Below the pieces are notes generated by a model. It was not told the DNA's origin. It saw only the letters and a list, made by a program, of their open reading frames with translations, and searched no databases. Of a stretch of DNA of 37,037 bases, positions 22,941-32,040 are shown piece after piece. Made by a program: the position numbers and the translations under genes. The DNA lies in NCBI GenBank assembly GCA_947459655.1, contig CANHEE010000001.1, positions 103,493 to 140,529 of the forward strand. The letters run 5' to 3'. This DNA is from Lewinellaceae bacterium (GTDB lineage Bacteria; Bacteroidota; Bacteroidia; Chitinophagales; Saprospiraceae). The stretch's first letter is position 1. Every line of letters starts with the position of its first letter.

Positions 22941-24727
22941 CATTTGCGGTTTTTCTTTTCCGCTGCAATCCAGTCATTGATGGTCTTTTCATACAATGCT
23001 AGCGTAAGGCATCCCGATTTGAGGGTTTCGTTGTGAAATTTCCTGATATCAAACGAGTTGGCCAGTTCGGCAGCAGCTTTGTTGCGCATTTCCAGTATTT
23101 TTAACTGACCTACCTTGTAGGAAAGCGCCTGTCCGGGGATAGCCATATATCGCTCGATTTCAGCAATGGTGTTTTGCTCGGTTTCCGCTTCATTTTCGAG
23201 GGAGTATTGAATGGCCTGTTCCCGAGTCCAACCTTTGTGGTGCATTCCCACATCTATAACCAAACGGATGGCACGGTGCATTTCCATTCCCAGTCTGCCG
23301 AAATACTGGTAGGGATTGGTGTACAGTCCAAGTTCCTTGCCGAGCGACTCGGTGTATAGTGCCCAGCCCTCACCGTAGGCGCCATACCACAAAAAGCGGC
23401 GGAATTTTGGCAAATCGGTGTTCTCCGATTGCAAACTGCACTGGTAATGGTGTCCGGGGATGGCTTCGTGCAAAAAGAGGGCTTCATCTTGGAAAGTATT
23501 GTAGTCTCTCGGATTGAGTACGGGACAATAGAAAATGCCCGGTCTGCTACCATCGGGTGCCCCCTGATTGTATTCGGCGCTCGCCGAGGCTTCCCTAAAC
23601 GCTTCTGTCTGGCGGATTTCAAATGCAGTTTTAGGCACCAGGTCGAAGAGTTGCAGCAGTTGCGGCTGCATCCGCTCATGAATTTTTTTAAATCCCTCAA
23701 TGGCCTGTGCATCCTGCGTGTATGGATGCAGTTCCGGTAATTTGTTGACATGCGCAAAGAAAGCTTTGATGTCGCCCTTAAAGCCAACCTCAGCCTTTAC
23801 CTTTTCCATCTCTGCTTTGATGCGTTCCACTTCTCGCTGACCGAGTTCGAAAATTTCATCTGGTGAGCTGGTCGTTGTTGTCCACATTTTCACAAAATGC
23901 CTGTAAATTTCAGAACCCTGGGGGATGGCTGAAATTCCAGATGTTTCACGACTGTGCGGTATGTAATCCTTTTCAATAAATTGTGCCAGGCGACTATATG
24001 CGGGATTGATTTCATTGTCAATCAGGTTTTTGAACGCTGTAGACAGTCTCTTTTTTTCCGCGGCATCAAAGTCTTTAGGAAAATCTTTTACGGGGTTCCA
24101 GAAAATACTCTTTTCCGCCGGTTTTATGACATCTTTAAGTTGCGGTAAAACCTTAATTGCCAGTGCTTTTGGAAGTACAATTCCTTTTTCAATTCCCCTT
24201 TTCATATTAAGGATCGCGGTATCAGCCCATGCAGAAAACCCAGAGGCCCTGTTTAGCCAGTTGTCGTAATCCTTAGGCGTTTTGAAAGGCTGGATACCCG
24301 CACCCGAGCCCAGCTGAGGCAGTTTTAAATGCATGGCATCAAACTGATTCAGAGGCATCAGGTTGAGTGGTAGCGCCAGTTCTTCCAGTGCGTTATCGCA
24401 TTCCCAGTTGAGCAGATCGTAGCTGATTTTGTCTTTTTCATCTACCTGAGCTGCAGGGATATCATTGAGCTGTTTTTTGTATTTTTCGAAGAAGGCCTTT
24501 AGTTTGCTCCTGTAAGAATCTGAAATATCGATTGGGAAGCGGTCGTTGAAGCGCATGTCCCCGGCCTGTGCGGCCTCGAATGGGAACAATTCAAGTCGCT
24601 CCTCATAATAACGTTCACAAAGTCCGGAGATATCGGCCATATTTGTTGTTTTAGCAGTTTTCTGCTGGTTGCAGTTGATTAAAAAGATGCTCAGAAAAAG
24701 CAGTAAGAAGATTCTTTTCATTTTCAT
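22940..24727 (-). CDS. DUF885 zinc-peptidase-like lipoprotein
   Basis: DUF885 proteins look like zinc metallopeptidases; some relatives act as dipeptidyl carboxypeptidases, but substrates are mostly unknown. The 595-residue product has a signal peptide with lipobox LINC (Cys19), so it is anchored in the envelope. The metal site is HEAIPGHH (420-427: His420, Glu421, His426), followed by GEGWALYTE (452-460), which supplies the third ligand in the family, and a helical C-terminus. Length is typical (about 570-620). The start could be Met1 or Met3 (24721). A TACTTTTG box (24740-24747, minus) lies 12 bases upstream. It is monocistronic, and its stop overlaps a bidirectional hairpin. Confidence 0.88.
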   Translation of the reverse strand: MKMKRIFLLLFLSIFLINCNQQKTAKTTNMADISGLCERYYEERLELFPFEAAQAGDMRFNDRFPIDISDSYRSKLKAFFEKYKKQLNDIPAAQVDEKDKISYDLLNWECDNALEELALPLNLMPLNQFDAMHLKLPQLGSGAGIQPFKTPKDYDNWLNRASGFSAWADTAILNMKRGIEKGIVLPKALAIKVLPQLKDVIKPAEKSIFWNPVKDFPKDFDAAEKKRLSTAFKNLIDNEINPAYSRLAQFIEKDYIPHSRETSGISAIPQGSEIYRHFVKMWTTTTSSPDEIFELGQREVERIKAEMEKVKAEVGFKGDIKAFFAHVNKLPELHPYTQDAQAIEGFKKIHERMQPQLLQLFDLVPKTAFEIRQTEAFREASASAEYNQGAPDGSRPGIFYCPVLNPRDYNTFQDEALFLHEAIPGHHYQCSLQSENTDLPKFRRFLWYGAYGEGWALYTESLGKELGLYTNPYQYFGRLGMEMHRAIRLVIDVGMHHKGWTREQAIQYSLENEAETEQNTIAEIERYMAIPGQALSYKVGQLKILEMRNKAAAELANSFDIRKFHNETLKSGCLTLALYEKTINDWIAAEKKNRK

Positions 24728-24739
24728 TTAATTTGATGC

Positions 24740-24747
24740 CAAAAGTA
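24740..24747 (-). promoter_or_regulatory. -7 promoter box for the DUF885 gene
   Basis: TACTTTTG on the minus strand, a full TAnnTTTG match, 12 bases before the ATG; no good -33 element at standard spacing. Confidence 0.42.
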
Positions 24748-25081
24748 GGGTTTTTGATTTTCATTCATTTTACAAACACTTTAAAAAAGTGGTGGAAATT
24801 AGAAAAAACCTCATCAGATAGCTTATCCACTTGAAAGTCCTTTATATGCTCAGAATATAATTTTGCAAACATTAACCCTATGGAATTTTATTTTACTCTT
24901 TGAATCTATTCAGTACGACAATACTGAACTTCGGCATTGTCGATTATTTATTGGAATTATTGTGTGTAAAAAGCGTAATTTTGCGGCGCATTTTGCCGAT
25001 GAAGGCACTGAATAGTGGTTCGTTGAACAACTAAATATTTGAAAAACCACATTTATTTCGTTAACTTTTCAATTCAAAAAT
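24748..25081 (+). promoter_or_regulatory. Long upstream region of aconitase with two promoter boxes and a dyad
   Basis: Two full TAnnTTTG matches, both TAATTTTG, occur at 24858-24865 and 24976-24983. The second has a TTG (24951-24953) about 22 bases upstream and predicts a 95-base leader for acn. Between them is an inverted repeat, TTCAGTA-N6-TACTGAA (24909-24928). After the first box there is a 7-codon frame (24880-24903, MEFYFTL). No larger gene is present in this stretch. Confidence 0.55.
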
Positions 25082-27355
25082 ATGGCATTCGATATCCAGA
25101 TGATCAAAGACTTTTACAAAGGTCTTCCATCCAAAGTTGATGCGGCCAGGGTTAAAATGGGTCGCCCAGTGACATTGGCTGAAAAAATTCTTTTCGCACA
25201 CCTTCATGGTGATTCCCCGCTTCAGGACTATGGCCGCGGAAAGGATTATGTATTCTTTGCTCCTGACAGGGTTGCCATGCAGGATGCTACTGCACAAATG
25301 GCGCTTTTGCAGTTTGACATGTGCGGTCGCAAAAAAGTAGCGGTGCCCTCCACCGTACACTGTGATCACCTGATTCAGGCTCGTGATGGCGCAGATGATG
25401 ACCTTTCACGTGCCAGATCGGAAAGCAATGAGGTGTTTGAATTTTTGCAGTCCATTTCCAATAAATACGGTATCGGTTTCTGGAAGCCGGGTGCCGGTAT
25501 CATTCACCAGATTGTACTGGAAAACTATGCCTTTCCCGGCGGAATGATGGTCGGAACAGATTCTCACACGGTGAATGCCGGTGGCTTGGGTATGGTTGCG
25601 ATCGGTGTCGGTGGTGCAGATGCCGTAGATGTCATGGTAGGAATGCCGTGGGAATTGAAAATGCCGAAACTGATCGGTGTAAAACTGACCGGCAAACTGA
25701 GTGGTTGGGCTGCACCTAAGGATGTGATTCTGAAAGTTGCAGGTATTCTTACCGTAAAAGGTGGTACCGGAGCCATTGTCGAGTACTTTGGAGAAGGTGC
25801 CACATCTATGAGCTGTACCGGAAAAGGAACAATCTGTAACATGGGTGCGGAAATCGGCGCCACAACGTCAACTTTCGGTTATGACGAAAGCATGAGCCGC
25901 TACCTTCGTGCCACCGGCCGTGAAGATGTAGCAAATCTTGCCGATGCAGTCGCGCCTTATCTGACAGGGGATGCGGAGTGTTATGCACAGCCTGAAAAGT
26001 ACTTTGATCAGGTAATCGAAATAAATCTTTCAGAGTTGGAGCCGCACCTCAACGGACCATTTACACCTGATTTGGCCACTCCGATCTCTCAGATGAAAGC
26101 TGCTGCCGCTGCCAACAACTGGCCAACCAAGGTTGAGATTGGTTTGATTGGTTCCTGTACAAACTCATCTTACGAAGACATCAGCCGTGCGGCCAGTCTG
26201 GCAAAACAAGTTGCAGATAAAAATCTGAAAACCAAAGCAGAATTCAAAATTACACCGGGATCAGAGCAGATTCGCTATACCATTGAGCGCGACGGTCTAC
26301 TGGATACTTTTGACAGAATTGGTGCAACAGTATTTTCCAATGCCTGCGGGCCTTGTATCGGAATGTGGGCCCGAGTGGGTGCGGAGAAGCAGGAGCGTAA
26401 CACCATCGTGCACTCCTTTAACCGCAACTTTGCGAAGCGTGCCGATGGAAATCCGAACACGCTTGCCTTCGTCGCTTCTCCCGAACTTACTACTGCACTT
26501 GCCATCGCCGGTGATCTTACTTTCAATCCGATGACCGACAAACTCATCAACGAAAAAGGAGAAGAGGTGATGTTGGATGAACCGACAGGATACGAGCTTC
26601 CCCCGAGAGGTTTTGCTGTTGAAGATGCCGGTTATGTTGCCCCTGCCGAAGATGGCAGTGGTGTGAAAATCAATGTCGCTGAAACGAGCCGCAGACTCCA
26701 GCTTCTGAAGCCTTTCGTTCCGATAACTGCGAACGAGGTAAAGGGAATGCGTCTGCTGATAAAGGCAAAAGGAAAGTGTACAACCGATCATATTTCTATG
26801 GCCGGACCATGGCTTGAGTACCGTGGCCACCTCCAGAACATTTCTGAAAACTGCCTTATCGGGGCTGTAAACGCGTTCAATGAGCAGACCAACAATGTTT
26901 GGAATGCACAGGAGAGTGGGTTTGTGAAGGTTCCTGAAAGTGCAAGAAAATACCAGACTGCCGGCATCGGAACCATCGTTTTCGGCGAGGAAAATTATGG
27001 TGAGGGCAGCAGTCGTGAACATGCCGCAATGGAGCCTCGCTTCTTAGGTGTGAAAGCGGTAGTCGTTAAGTCTTTCGCTCGTATTCACGAAACAAATCTT
27101 AAGAAGCAGGGAATGCTTGCGCTGACTTTTGCCAATACAGCCGATTACGACAAGGTCAGACAAGACGATACAATTGACATTGTTGGTTTTGATGAGATGG
27201 CTCCCGGCAAAAATCTGCAAATTGTATTGCATCATGCGGATGGCTCTTCAGAAAGTTTCGAGGTAAAACACAGCTACAATCATCAGCAGATTGAATGGGT
27301 TCGCTCTGGATCGGCACTGAACAAAATCAGAAAAGACTTGGGGGTTACTGCGTAA
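25082..27355 (+). CDS. acn: Aconitate hydratase (mitochondrial-type)
   Basis: Isomerises citrate to isocitrate in the TCA cycle using a [4Fe-4S] cluster. The 757-residue product is of the mitochondrial-type aconitase. It shows [14 protein letters not shown] (87-100), [14 protein letters not shown] (157-170), the cluster ligands Cys359 ([10 protein letters not shown]), Cys422 and Cys425 ([10 protein letters not shown]), and the C-terminal swivel domain. That domain has [12 protein letters not shown] and the [10 protein letters not shown] substrate-binding loop. All catalytic segments look intact. It is monocistronic with a long leader region and is followed by a hairpin terminator. It is convergent with smc. 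Confidence 0.97.
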   Translation: MAFDIQMIKDFYKGLPSKVDAARVKMGRPVTLAEKILFAHLHGDSPLQDYGRGKDYVFFAPDRVAMQDATAQMALLQFDMCGRKKVAVPSTVHCDHLIQARDGADDDLSRARSESNEVFEFLQSISNKYGIGFWKPGAGIIHQIVLENYAFPGGMMVGTDSHTVNAGGLGMVAIGVGGADAVDVMVGMPWELKMPKLIGVKLTGKLSGWAAPKDVILKVAGILTVKGGTGAIVEYFGEGATSMSCTGKGTICNMGAEIGATTSTFGYDESMSRYLRATGREDVANLADAVAPYLTGDAECYAQPEKYFDQVIEINLSELEPHLNGPFTPDLATPISQMKAAAAANNWPTKVEIGLIGSCTNSSYEDISRAASLAKQVADKNLKTKAEFKITPGSEQIRYTIERDGLLDTFDRIGATVFSNACGPCIGMWARVGAEKQERNTIVHSFNRNFAKRADGNPNTLAFVASPELTTALAIAGDLTFNPMTDKLINEKGEEVMLDEPTGYELPPRGFAVEDAGYVAPAEDGSGVKINVAETSRRLQLLKPFVPITANEVKGMRLLIKAKGKCTTDHISMAGPWLEYRGHLQNISENCLIGAVNAFNEQTNNVWNAQESGFVKVPESARKYQTAGIGTIVFGEENYGEGSSREHAAMEPRFLGVKAVVVKSFARIHETNLKKQGMLALTFANTADYDKVRQDDTIDIVGFDEMAPGKNLQIVLHHADGSSESFEVKHSYNHQQIEWVRSGSALNKIRKDLGVTA

Positions 27356-27381
27356 TTGCAGAACAAACAGGAAAGCAAAAG

Positions 27382-27415
27382 CGCTTCTTTGCAACGGCAG
27401 AGAGGCGGTTTTTTT
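27382..27415 (+). terminator. Rho-independent terminator after aconitase
   Basis: CGCTTCTTTGC (27382-27392) pairs with GCAGAGAGGCG (27397-27407) over 11 bp with two G-T wobbles, loop AACG, followed by seven Ts (27409-27415). It reaches the smc stop codon. Confidence 0.75.
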
Positions 27416-30400
27416 ATCCAATGGCTCTGACATAACCGCGGTCATCATCGAGGGCTCTGAAGTCGACTGGCGTGACGGCAGAGACGCCCTGCTCGGGCAT
27501 GTATACGCCGTAGATAACATCAACCGCAGCCATTGTCGCCTTGTTGTGCGTGACAATGATGAACTGAGAATCTGCGGAAAATTTCTTGATGATTTTGTTG
27601 AACTTCTCGATGTTGGCATCGTCCAGCGGAGCGTCTACCTCATCGAAAATACAGAATGGTGCAGGTTTGAGCAGGTATAGTGCAAACAGCAAAGCGGTTG
27701 CGGTAAGTGTTTTCTCACCACCCGAAAGCTGTGCGATGCTCTGAGGGCGTTTACCCTTGGGTTTTGCAATAATGTTGATGGGGCTTTCCAGCGGATTTTC
27801 TGGTTGCTCCAGTGTGAGGTCACAGGAGTCGTCTTCGGTGAAAAGCGTCCTGAATATGTCGATGAAGTTGCTTCGGATTTTATCAAATGAAATTCTGAAC
27901 TGCTCGGTCGCCGTTTCTTCGATTTCCCTAATGGTTTCCATCAGCGATTCCTTTGCGGCAAGGATATCATTTCGCTGTGCGGCGATGGTATCGTATCTTT
28001 CCTTGATTTCATTGTAGGCATCCACGGCCATCGGATTGATTTCACCAAATGTGTCCAGCTGACGTTTCATTCTGCTGACATCCTCTTCGAGTTGAGCGGG
28101 ATTGTACTGGTCATCAGGCTCCATGTTGATGATGTCGTTGACTCCGATGTTGAATTCCACCTGAAGTCTTTCTCCTATCGCAGACAATTTAATTTTAATG
28201 TCGTTGAATTTGTCTTTCAGGTTGTTGATCAGTGACTGTAGTTCTGTCTGGCGTCTACCTAGCTTACGTGCGCTTTCATCAAGTTCATTGATGGCATTTC
28301 GTGCCTTGTAGTAGGTCTGTTCTGCCTCTCCCAGGGTGGCCTCAAATCCTTTTCTCTTTTCGTATGCATCTTTCAACTCTGCGGTAAAGACATCCATTTG
28401 CTGCTGATTTTCGAGCAGTTCAATCTCTGAGTTTTTCAAATTAGCCTCGTTCCGCTGCAGCAAAGCCTTGCTTTCGTTGCATTGGTTGTTTCTGAAATTC
28501 AACTCCTGCTGAAGCGTATTGACTTTATTTTGCTGCCGTATAAAATTGATATTGGCTTCGTTGTAGGCCTGCGAAGTAAGGCTGAGTTCATCTGCAAGCT
28601 GACGATAGGTGTCTCCGCTATCTGTGACCTGATTTCTTAGGTTATCGAGTTGGGTTCTGAGTGCGGCCAGTTGTCCGTCTAATGCTGTATTTTGGTCAAG
28701 AATCGATGCAATCTGTTCACCCGAGCTGCTGTTTTTCGCTTCGTTTTCTTTTGCATAGGTTTCCACGTTATCGAGCCTGAGTTGTAACCCCAGTTTTTCC
28801 TGAGCATTTTTATTGAGCACATTGTACTGATTCTGAATTTGTTCAGTCTGATTACCCGCTTTGAGTTCCTGTAGGTAAGTTTTGGTCTGGGCGAGTTCTG
28901 TGGCAAATTTTGCAGAATCTTCTTCTCCTTCCCTGATGAGTTTTTCAAGAATTTCCAGGTTTTTCTTGCGGCCGATTTTTTTACCCTCAAAAAGGCCGAC
29001 GGATCCTCCGGAGATGCTGAAGCGGCGCTTCATAAATGCACCACTCTGGTCTATCAGTGTGATGTTTTTGTCGAGCGTCATAGCCAGTCCACTGCCTACG
29101 GAATCGGACACAAAAACGTTTTCGAGCAGATATGCAGTCAGTACCCGATATTTGCTTTCGACTTCGATGAAATTGGTGGCCTGTTCGGCACTTCCTACCA
29201 GTTCGAGAGAGGGCTGGTAGCTGGAAAATGCTTCTAGGACGAAGAAATTGGCCTTTCCTTTTTGCGTAGTCGACAAAAGGCGGATGGCTTTCATGGCATC
29301 TTCGTAGGTATCCACCACGTAAAAGTTCAGGTAGGGCTCCAGATAATTTTCGATGGCTGCCCGGTAGTTTTCCGTCACATAAATGAGGTCAGAAAGCATC
29401 GGAAATTTCCAGTCTTTGTTCGACTGAAGGAATTTTATGCTTTCAGGGAAGCCTTCCAGGCTCTCCACCATAGATTTGGTTAGTTTGAACTCATTCTTTT
29501 TAGAATCCAATTTTCGATTGGCCTCAGCAAGCTGTTTTGTCTTGTCCTCAATGAGTCGTTCTGCCTTTTCTACATCTGCCTTTCTGCGGCTCTCATCGGC
29601 CTCCAGTTTGCCGATTTGTCCGGAAATCTCCTTCTCTTTAGCTTCGACCTCCTTTAGCAGATTTTTTACGCTCTCGGTTTCCTGCCTCCTTTGTGCGACA
29701 TCTTCCGTTCTTCTTTCGATGTCTTTCTTCAGATTGTCAATCTGGTTGAGGTTGATGGCTTTCTGCTTGTCGAGTTCCGTGACCTGGCGTTCCAGATTTT
29801 GCTGCAGATTAAGTTTTTCATCAATTTCGGATTTCATGGTGCCGTGATTCTGGCGGATGTCCTTTAGTTTTTGGTCGGCCGCCTCGAGCACTTCCTCAAG
29901 TTTTCCCTCCTTTCGCTTTTCGCTGTTCAGTTCGGTATTGTACCACTCAATTTCCGACTCGATCTGCTCCAATCTTGCCTTGACACCGATGATTTGCTCT
30001 GTCAACGTCTTTTTGTTCTGCAGGATAAAATCTGTTTTTTGCTCTAGCATCCTCCTGTCATTCTCCTTGCCGCGAATCATTCCCACCAGCGCATTGAGTT
30101 CGCGCTGTTTTTCGGAAAGGTTTTTTTCCTTATCCACATGGGCAGCTTTTTCTTTTTCAAGAGCTGCCTCGGCAAGAGTTAGCTCCGACTGAATCTGCCG
30201 GTAATTGTCTTCTTCGCGATCAATTTGCGAGCTGATGTCTTTATAGGATGCCTTGTAGGTATTGACTTTGATGATGGCAAGGGCGATGCTCAGTTCTTTG
30301 TATTTTTCTCTGAGGTCGAAAAATTTCTGTGTTCTTTTTGCCTGTTTTTCAAGGCTGTCGAGATTTTTTTCAATTTCAAACAAAAGATCCTGCACCCGAT

Positions 30401-30965
30401 CAAGGTCCTGACTGGTAGCATCCAGTTTTTGCATCGTCTCATGTTTCCGCGCTTTGTATTTGGAAACACCGGCAGCCTGCTCAAACATCCGGCGACGGGC
30501 GTTCTCCTTGTTTTCGAGGATATCGTCGACCATACCCAGTGCGATGATTGCATAGCTGTTGGAGCCAATACCGGTGTCCATCAGTAGTGTGGTTATGTCT
30601 TTGAGTCGACAGGTAACCCCGTTCAGCCGGTACTCACTCTCACCGCTACGGTACAAAATTCTGGTGATGCTAATGGTATGGTAATCGGTAGGAAGAATAT
30701 TTTTGGTGTTTTCGAAGGTCAGCGTAACCTGCGCAGTAGTGCCTTCTTTCCGCGATTTTGTCCCATTAAAAATGACACTTGACATCTTGTCCAGCCTCAG
30801 TTCCTTGCTCCGCTGCTCGCCAAGCACCCAGCGAATGGCATCCACGACATTGCTCTTGCCTGACCCATTTGGACCAACCACACCAATGACATCTTCGCTG
30901 AAATTGATGACTGTTTCTTCAGCAAAGGATTTAAAACCTTTAATTTCTAATGATCTGAGGCGCAT
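27414..30965 (-). CDS. smc: Chromosome segregation protein SMC
   Basis: Ring-forming ATPase that compacts and organises the chromosome, working with ScpA/ScpB. From MRLRSLEIKGFKSFAEET the product is 1183 residues, the normal size. It shows the Walker A loop GPNGSGKSN (31-39), a long coiled coil, a hinge near 500-650 (FPMLSDLIYVTENYRAA onward, with GGSVGLFEGKKIGRKKNLE at its end), and a returning coiled coil. The C-terminal head has the signature LSGGEKTLTATALLFALYLLK and Walker B FCIFDEVDAPLDD. The frame is open another 35 codons to 31070, but that stretch lacks homology and contains the -7 box (31016-31023). scpA/scpB are not in the window. Confidence 0.97.
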   Translation of the reverse strand: MRLRSLEIKGFKSFAEETVINFSEDVIGVVGPNGSGKSNVVDAIRWVLGEQRSKELRLDKMSSVIFNGTKSRKEGTTAQVTLTFENTKNILPTDYHTISITRILYRSGESEYRLNGVTCRLKDITTLLMDTGIGSNSYAIIALGMVDDILENKENARRRMFEQAAGVSKYKARKHETMQKLDATSQDLDRVQDLLFEIEKNLDSLEKQAKRTQKFFDLREKYKELSIALAIIKVNTYKASYKDISSQIDREEDNYRQIQSELTLAEAALEKEKAAHVDKEKNLSEKQRELNALVGMIRGKENDRRMLEQKTDFILQNKKTLTEQIIGVKARLEQIESEIEWYNTELNSEKRKEGKLEEVLEAADQKLKDIRQNHGTMKSEIDEKLNLQQNLERQVTELDKQKAINLNQIDNLKKDIERRTEDVAQRRQETESVKNLLKEVEAKEKEISGQIGKLEADESRRKADVEKAERLIEDKTKQLAEANRKLDSKKNEFKLTKSMVESLEGFPESIKFLQSNKDWKFPMLSDLIYVTENYRAAIENYLEPYLNFYVVDTYEDAMKAIRLLSTTQKGKANFFVLEAFSSYQPSLELVGSAEQATNFIEVESKYRVLTAYLLENVFVSDSVGSGLAMTLDKNITLIDQSGAFMKRRFSISGGSVGLFEGKKIGRKKNLEILEKLIREGEEDSAKFATELAQTKTYLQELKAGNQTEQIQNQYNVLNKNAQEKLGLQLRLDNVETYAKENEAKNSSSGEQIASILDQNTALDGQLAALRTQLDNLRNQVTDSGDTYRQLADELSLTSQAYNEANINFIRQQNKVNTLQQELNFRNNQCNESKALLQRNEANLKNSEIELLENQQQMDVFTAELKDAYEKRKGFEATLGEAEQTYYKARNAINELDESARKLGRRQTELQSLINNLKDKFNDIKIKLSAIGERLQVEFNIGVNDIINMEPDDQYNPAQLEEDVSRMKRQLDTFGEINPMAVDAYNEIKERYDTIAAQRNDILAAKESLMETIREIEETATEQFRISFDKIRSNFIDIFRTLFTEDDSCDLTLEQPENPLESPINIIAKPKGKRPQSIAQLSGGEKTLTATALLFALYLLKPAPFCIFDEVDAPLDDANIEKFNKIIKKFSADSQFIIVTHNKATMAAVDVIYGVYMPEQGVSAVTPVDFRALDDDRGYVRAIG

Positions 30966-31015
30966 ATGGTTCAGGACTTCTCCAAAAAGCAGGGAATTTT
31001 TCGGGGAAAGGATTG

Positions 31016-31023
31016 CAAAGATA
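31016..31023 (-). promoter_or_regulatory. -7 promoter box for smc
   Basis: TATCTTTG on the minus strand, a full TAnnTTTG match, giving a predicted leader of about 47 bases to the ATG at 30965. It supports the shorter smc start. Confidence 0.5.
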
Positions 31024-31083
31024 GTCAAAAAATTGTTCAAAAATGGCCATCGAATGGCAAAAAATAGCACTCCGGGTCATCCG

Positions 31084-31101
31084 TCCGACAACACTGTCGG
31101 A
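31084..31101. repeat. Inverted repeat between divergent smc and aldo/keto reductase genes
   Basis: TCCGACA (31084-31090), ACAC, TGTCGGA (31095-31101): perfect 7-bp arms. It ends 20 bases before the TATATTTG box of the downstream gene, where the -33 element would sit, so it could be an operator or an activator site. Confidence 0.5.
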
Positions 31102-31121
31102 TCAGTTTACTTTTTTTGGTT

Positions 31122-31129
31122 TATATTTG
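31122..31129 (+). promoter_or_regulatory. -7 promoter box for the aldo/keto reductase-OmpA pair
   Basis: TATATTTG, a full TAnnTTTG match, 17 bases before the ATG at 31147; no TTG at the standard -33 spacing. Confidence 0.52.
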
Positions 31130-31146
31130 AGCAATAAATTGCCGCG

Positions 31147-32040
31147 ATGATTAAAGATCTTTTTTTGGGTACTGCCCAGTGGGGCTGGACTACCGACAGG
31201 CAGGTGGCCTTCCAGCTACTGGATACGTTTTACAAAGACGGATTCCGGTCGGTGGATTGTGCTACAAACTACCCAATAAATGCCAATCCGGCAGATTTCA
31301 GAGCTGCTGAAACCATTCTCGCTGAATGGCTGAACGCACACGCCATTCAAGACATGAAGGTGATGATGAAAATCGGAAGCCTCACCAACAATAGGTCTCC
31401 TGAATGTAATTTGGGCAAGTCTTTTATGCTGATGTCGATGGAGCAGTACAAAAATTGTCTTCACGAAAATCTTGATTGCCTAATGTTGCACTGGGACAAC
31501 CGGGAGGACGAGGCTGAAATGGCTGAAACCATGGAAGCCTTCAAGGTGATCAGGTCTGAGGGTCTTGAGGTCGGACTTTCGGGGATTAAGCATCCGGAAA
31601 TCTATGCCAGACTGAATGAAAAATACGGTTTCAGCTTTTACATTCAACTGAAGCACAATTTGTTGCATTCCGACTACCTCCGGTACAAGCCATTCCATAG
31701 TCAGGCGCGTTTCATCGCCTATGGTTTGAATGCGGGCGGCATTAAACTTGATGCCTCTGTGTACCACTCCAACAGCGTGCTGCTGGCTCGCGGTGTTCCG
31801 AATAGTACGGAGTCAGTTGTTCACCAGTTGAAAGAAGTACTTGCCCAGGCCAATAGGAATACTGGACGCCCGCCAATCACAGAATTTTTTCAGGTAGGCT
31901 TGCTATATGCCTCTTCTGTGGCAGAGTTGGAACGCGTGCTGGTGGCCCCTTCAACCGTTGAGCAGTGGAACAAAACGCTTGATTTTTTTCATGCTATGCA
32001 GCAATACGATTACCGGGACCTCGTTACTTCTCTTTCATGA
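31147..32040 (+). CDS. Aldo/keto reductase family protein
   Basis: NAD(P)H-dependent oxidoreductases with a TIM barrel that reduce aldehydes, ketones or sugars. The 297-residue product begins LFLGTAQWGW, a usual start for short microbial members. All four catalytic residues can be placed: Asp37 and Tyr42 (SVDCATNYP), Lys75 (MMKIG) and His115 (CLMLHWDN). Later barrel strands are EVGLSGIKHPEIYARL, FYIQLKHNLLHSDYL and RFIAYGLNAGGI. The last resembles the AYGxLxxGxL segment. Substrate unknown; proteins like this are often found near sugar or surface polysaccharide genes, which are not seen here. Its stop overlaps the next start (ATGA), so it is translationally coupled to the OmpA-like gene. Confidence 0.85.
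   Translation: MIKDLFLGTAQWGWTTDRQVAFQLLDTFYKDGFRSVDCATNYPINANPADFRAAETILAEWLNAHAIQDMKVMMKIGSLTNNRSPECNLGKSFMLMSMEQYKNCLHENLDCLMLHWDNREDEAEMAETMEAFKVIRSEGLEVGLSGIKHPEIYARLNEKYGFSFYIQLKHNLLHSDYLRYKPFHSQARFIAYGLNAGGIKLDASVYHSNSVLLARGVPNSTESVVHQLKEVLAQANRNTGRPPITEFFQVGLLYASSVAELERVLVAPSTVEQWNKTLDFFHAMQQYDYRDLVTSLS

Noticed and set aside
26297-27022. 241-residue minus-strand frame inside aconitase
   Set aside because: The plus-strand frame encodes intact, highly conserved aconitase; the antisense product has no recognisable domain and is explained by codon bias.
29437-29847. Ser/Leu-rich plus-strand frames opposite smc
   Set aside because: They are the complement of the Glu/Lys/Arg-rich SMC coiled coil and look membrane-like only for that reason.
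30966-31070. 35-codon upstream extension of smc
   Set aside because: It contains the -7 box and lacks similarity to SMC N-termini, which start at MRLRSLEIKGFKSF.
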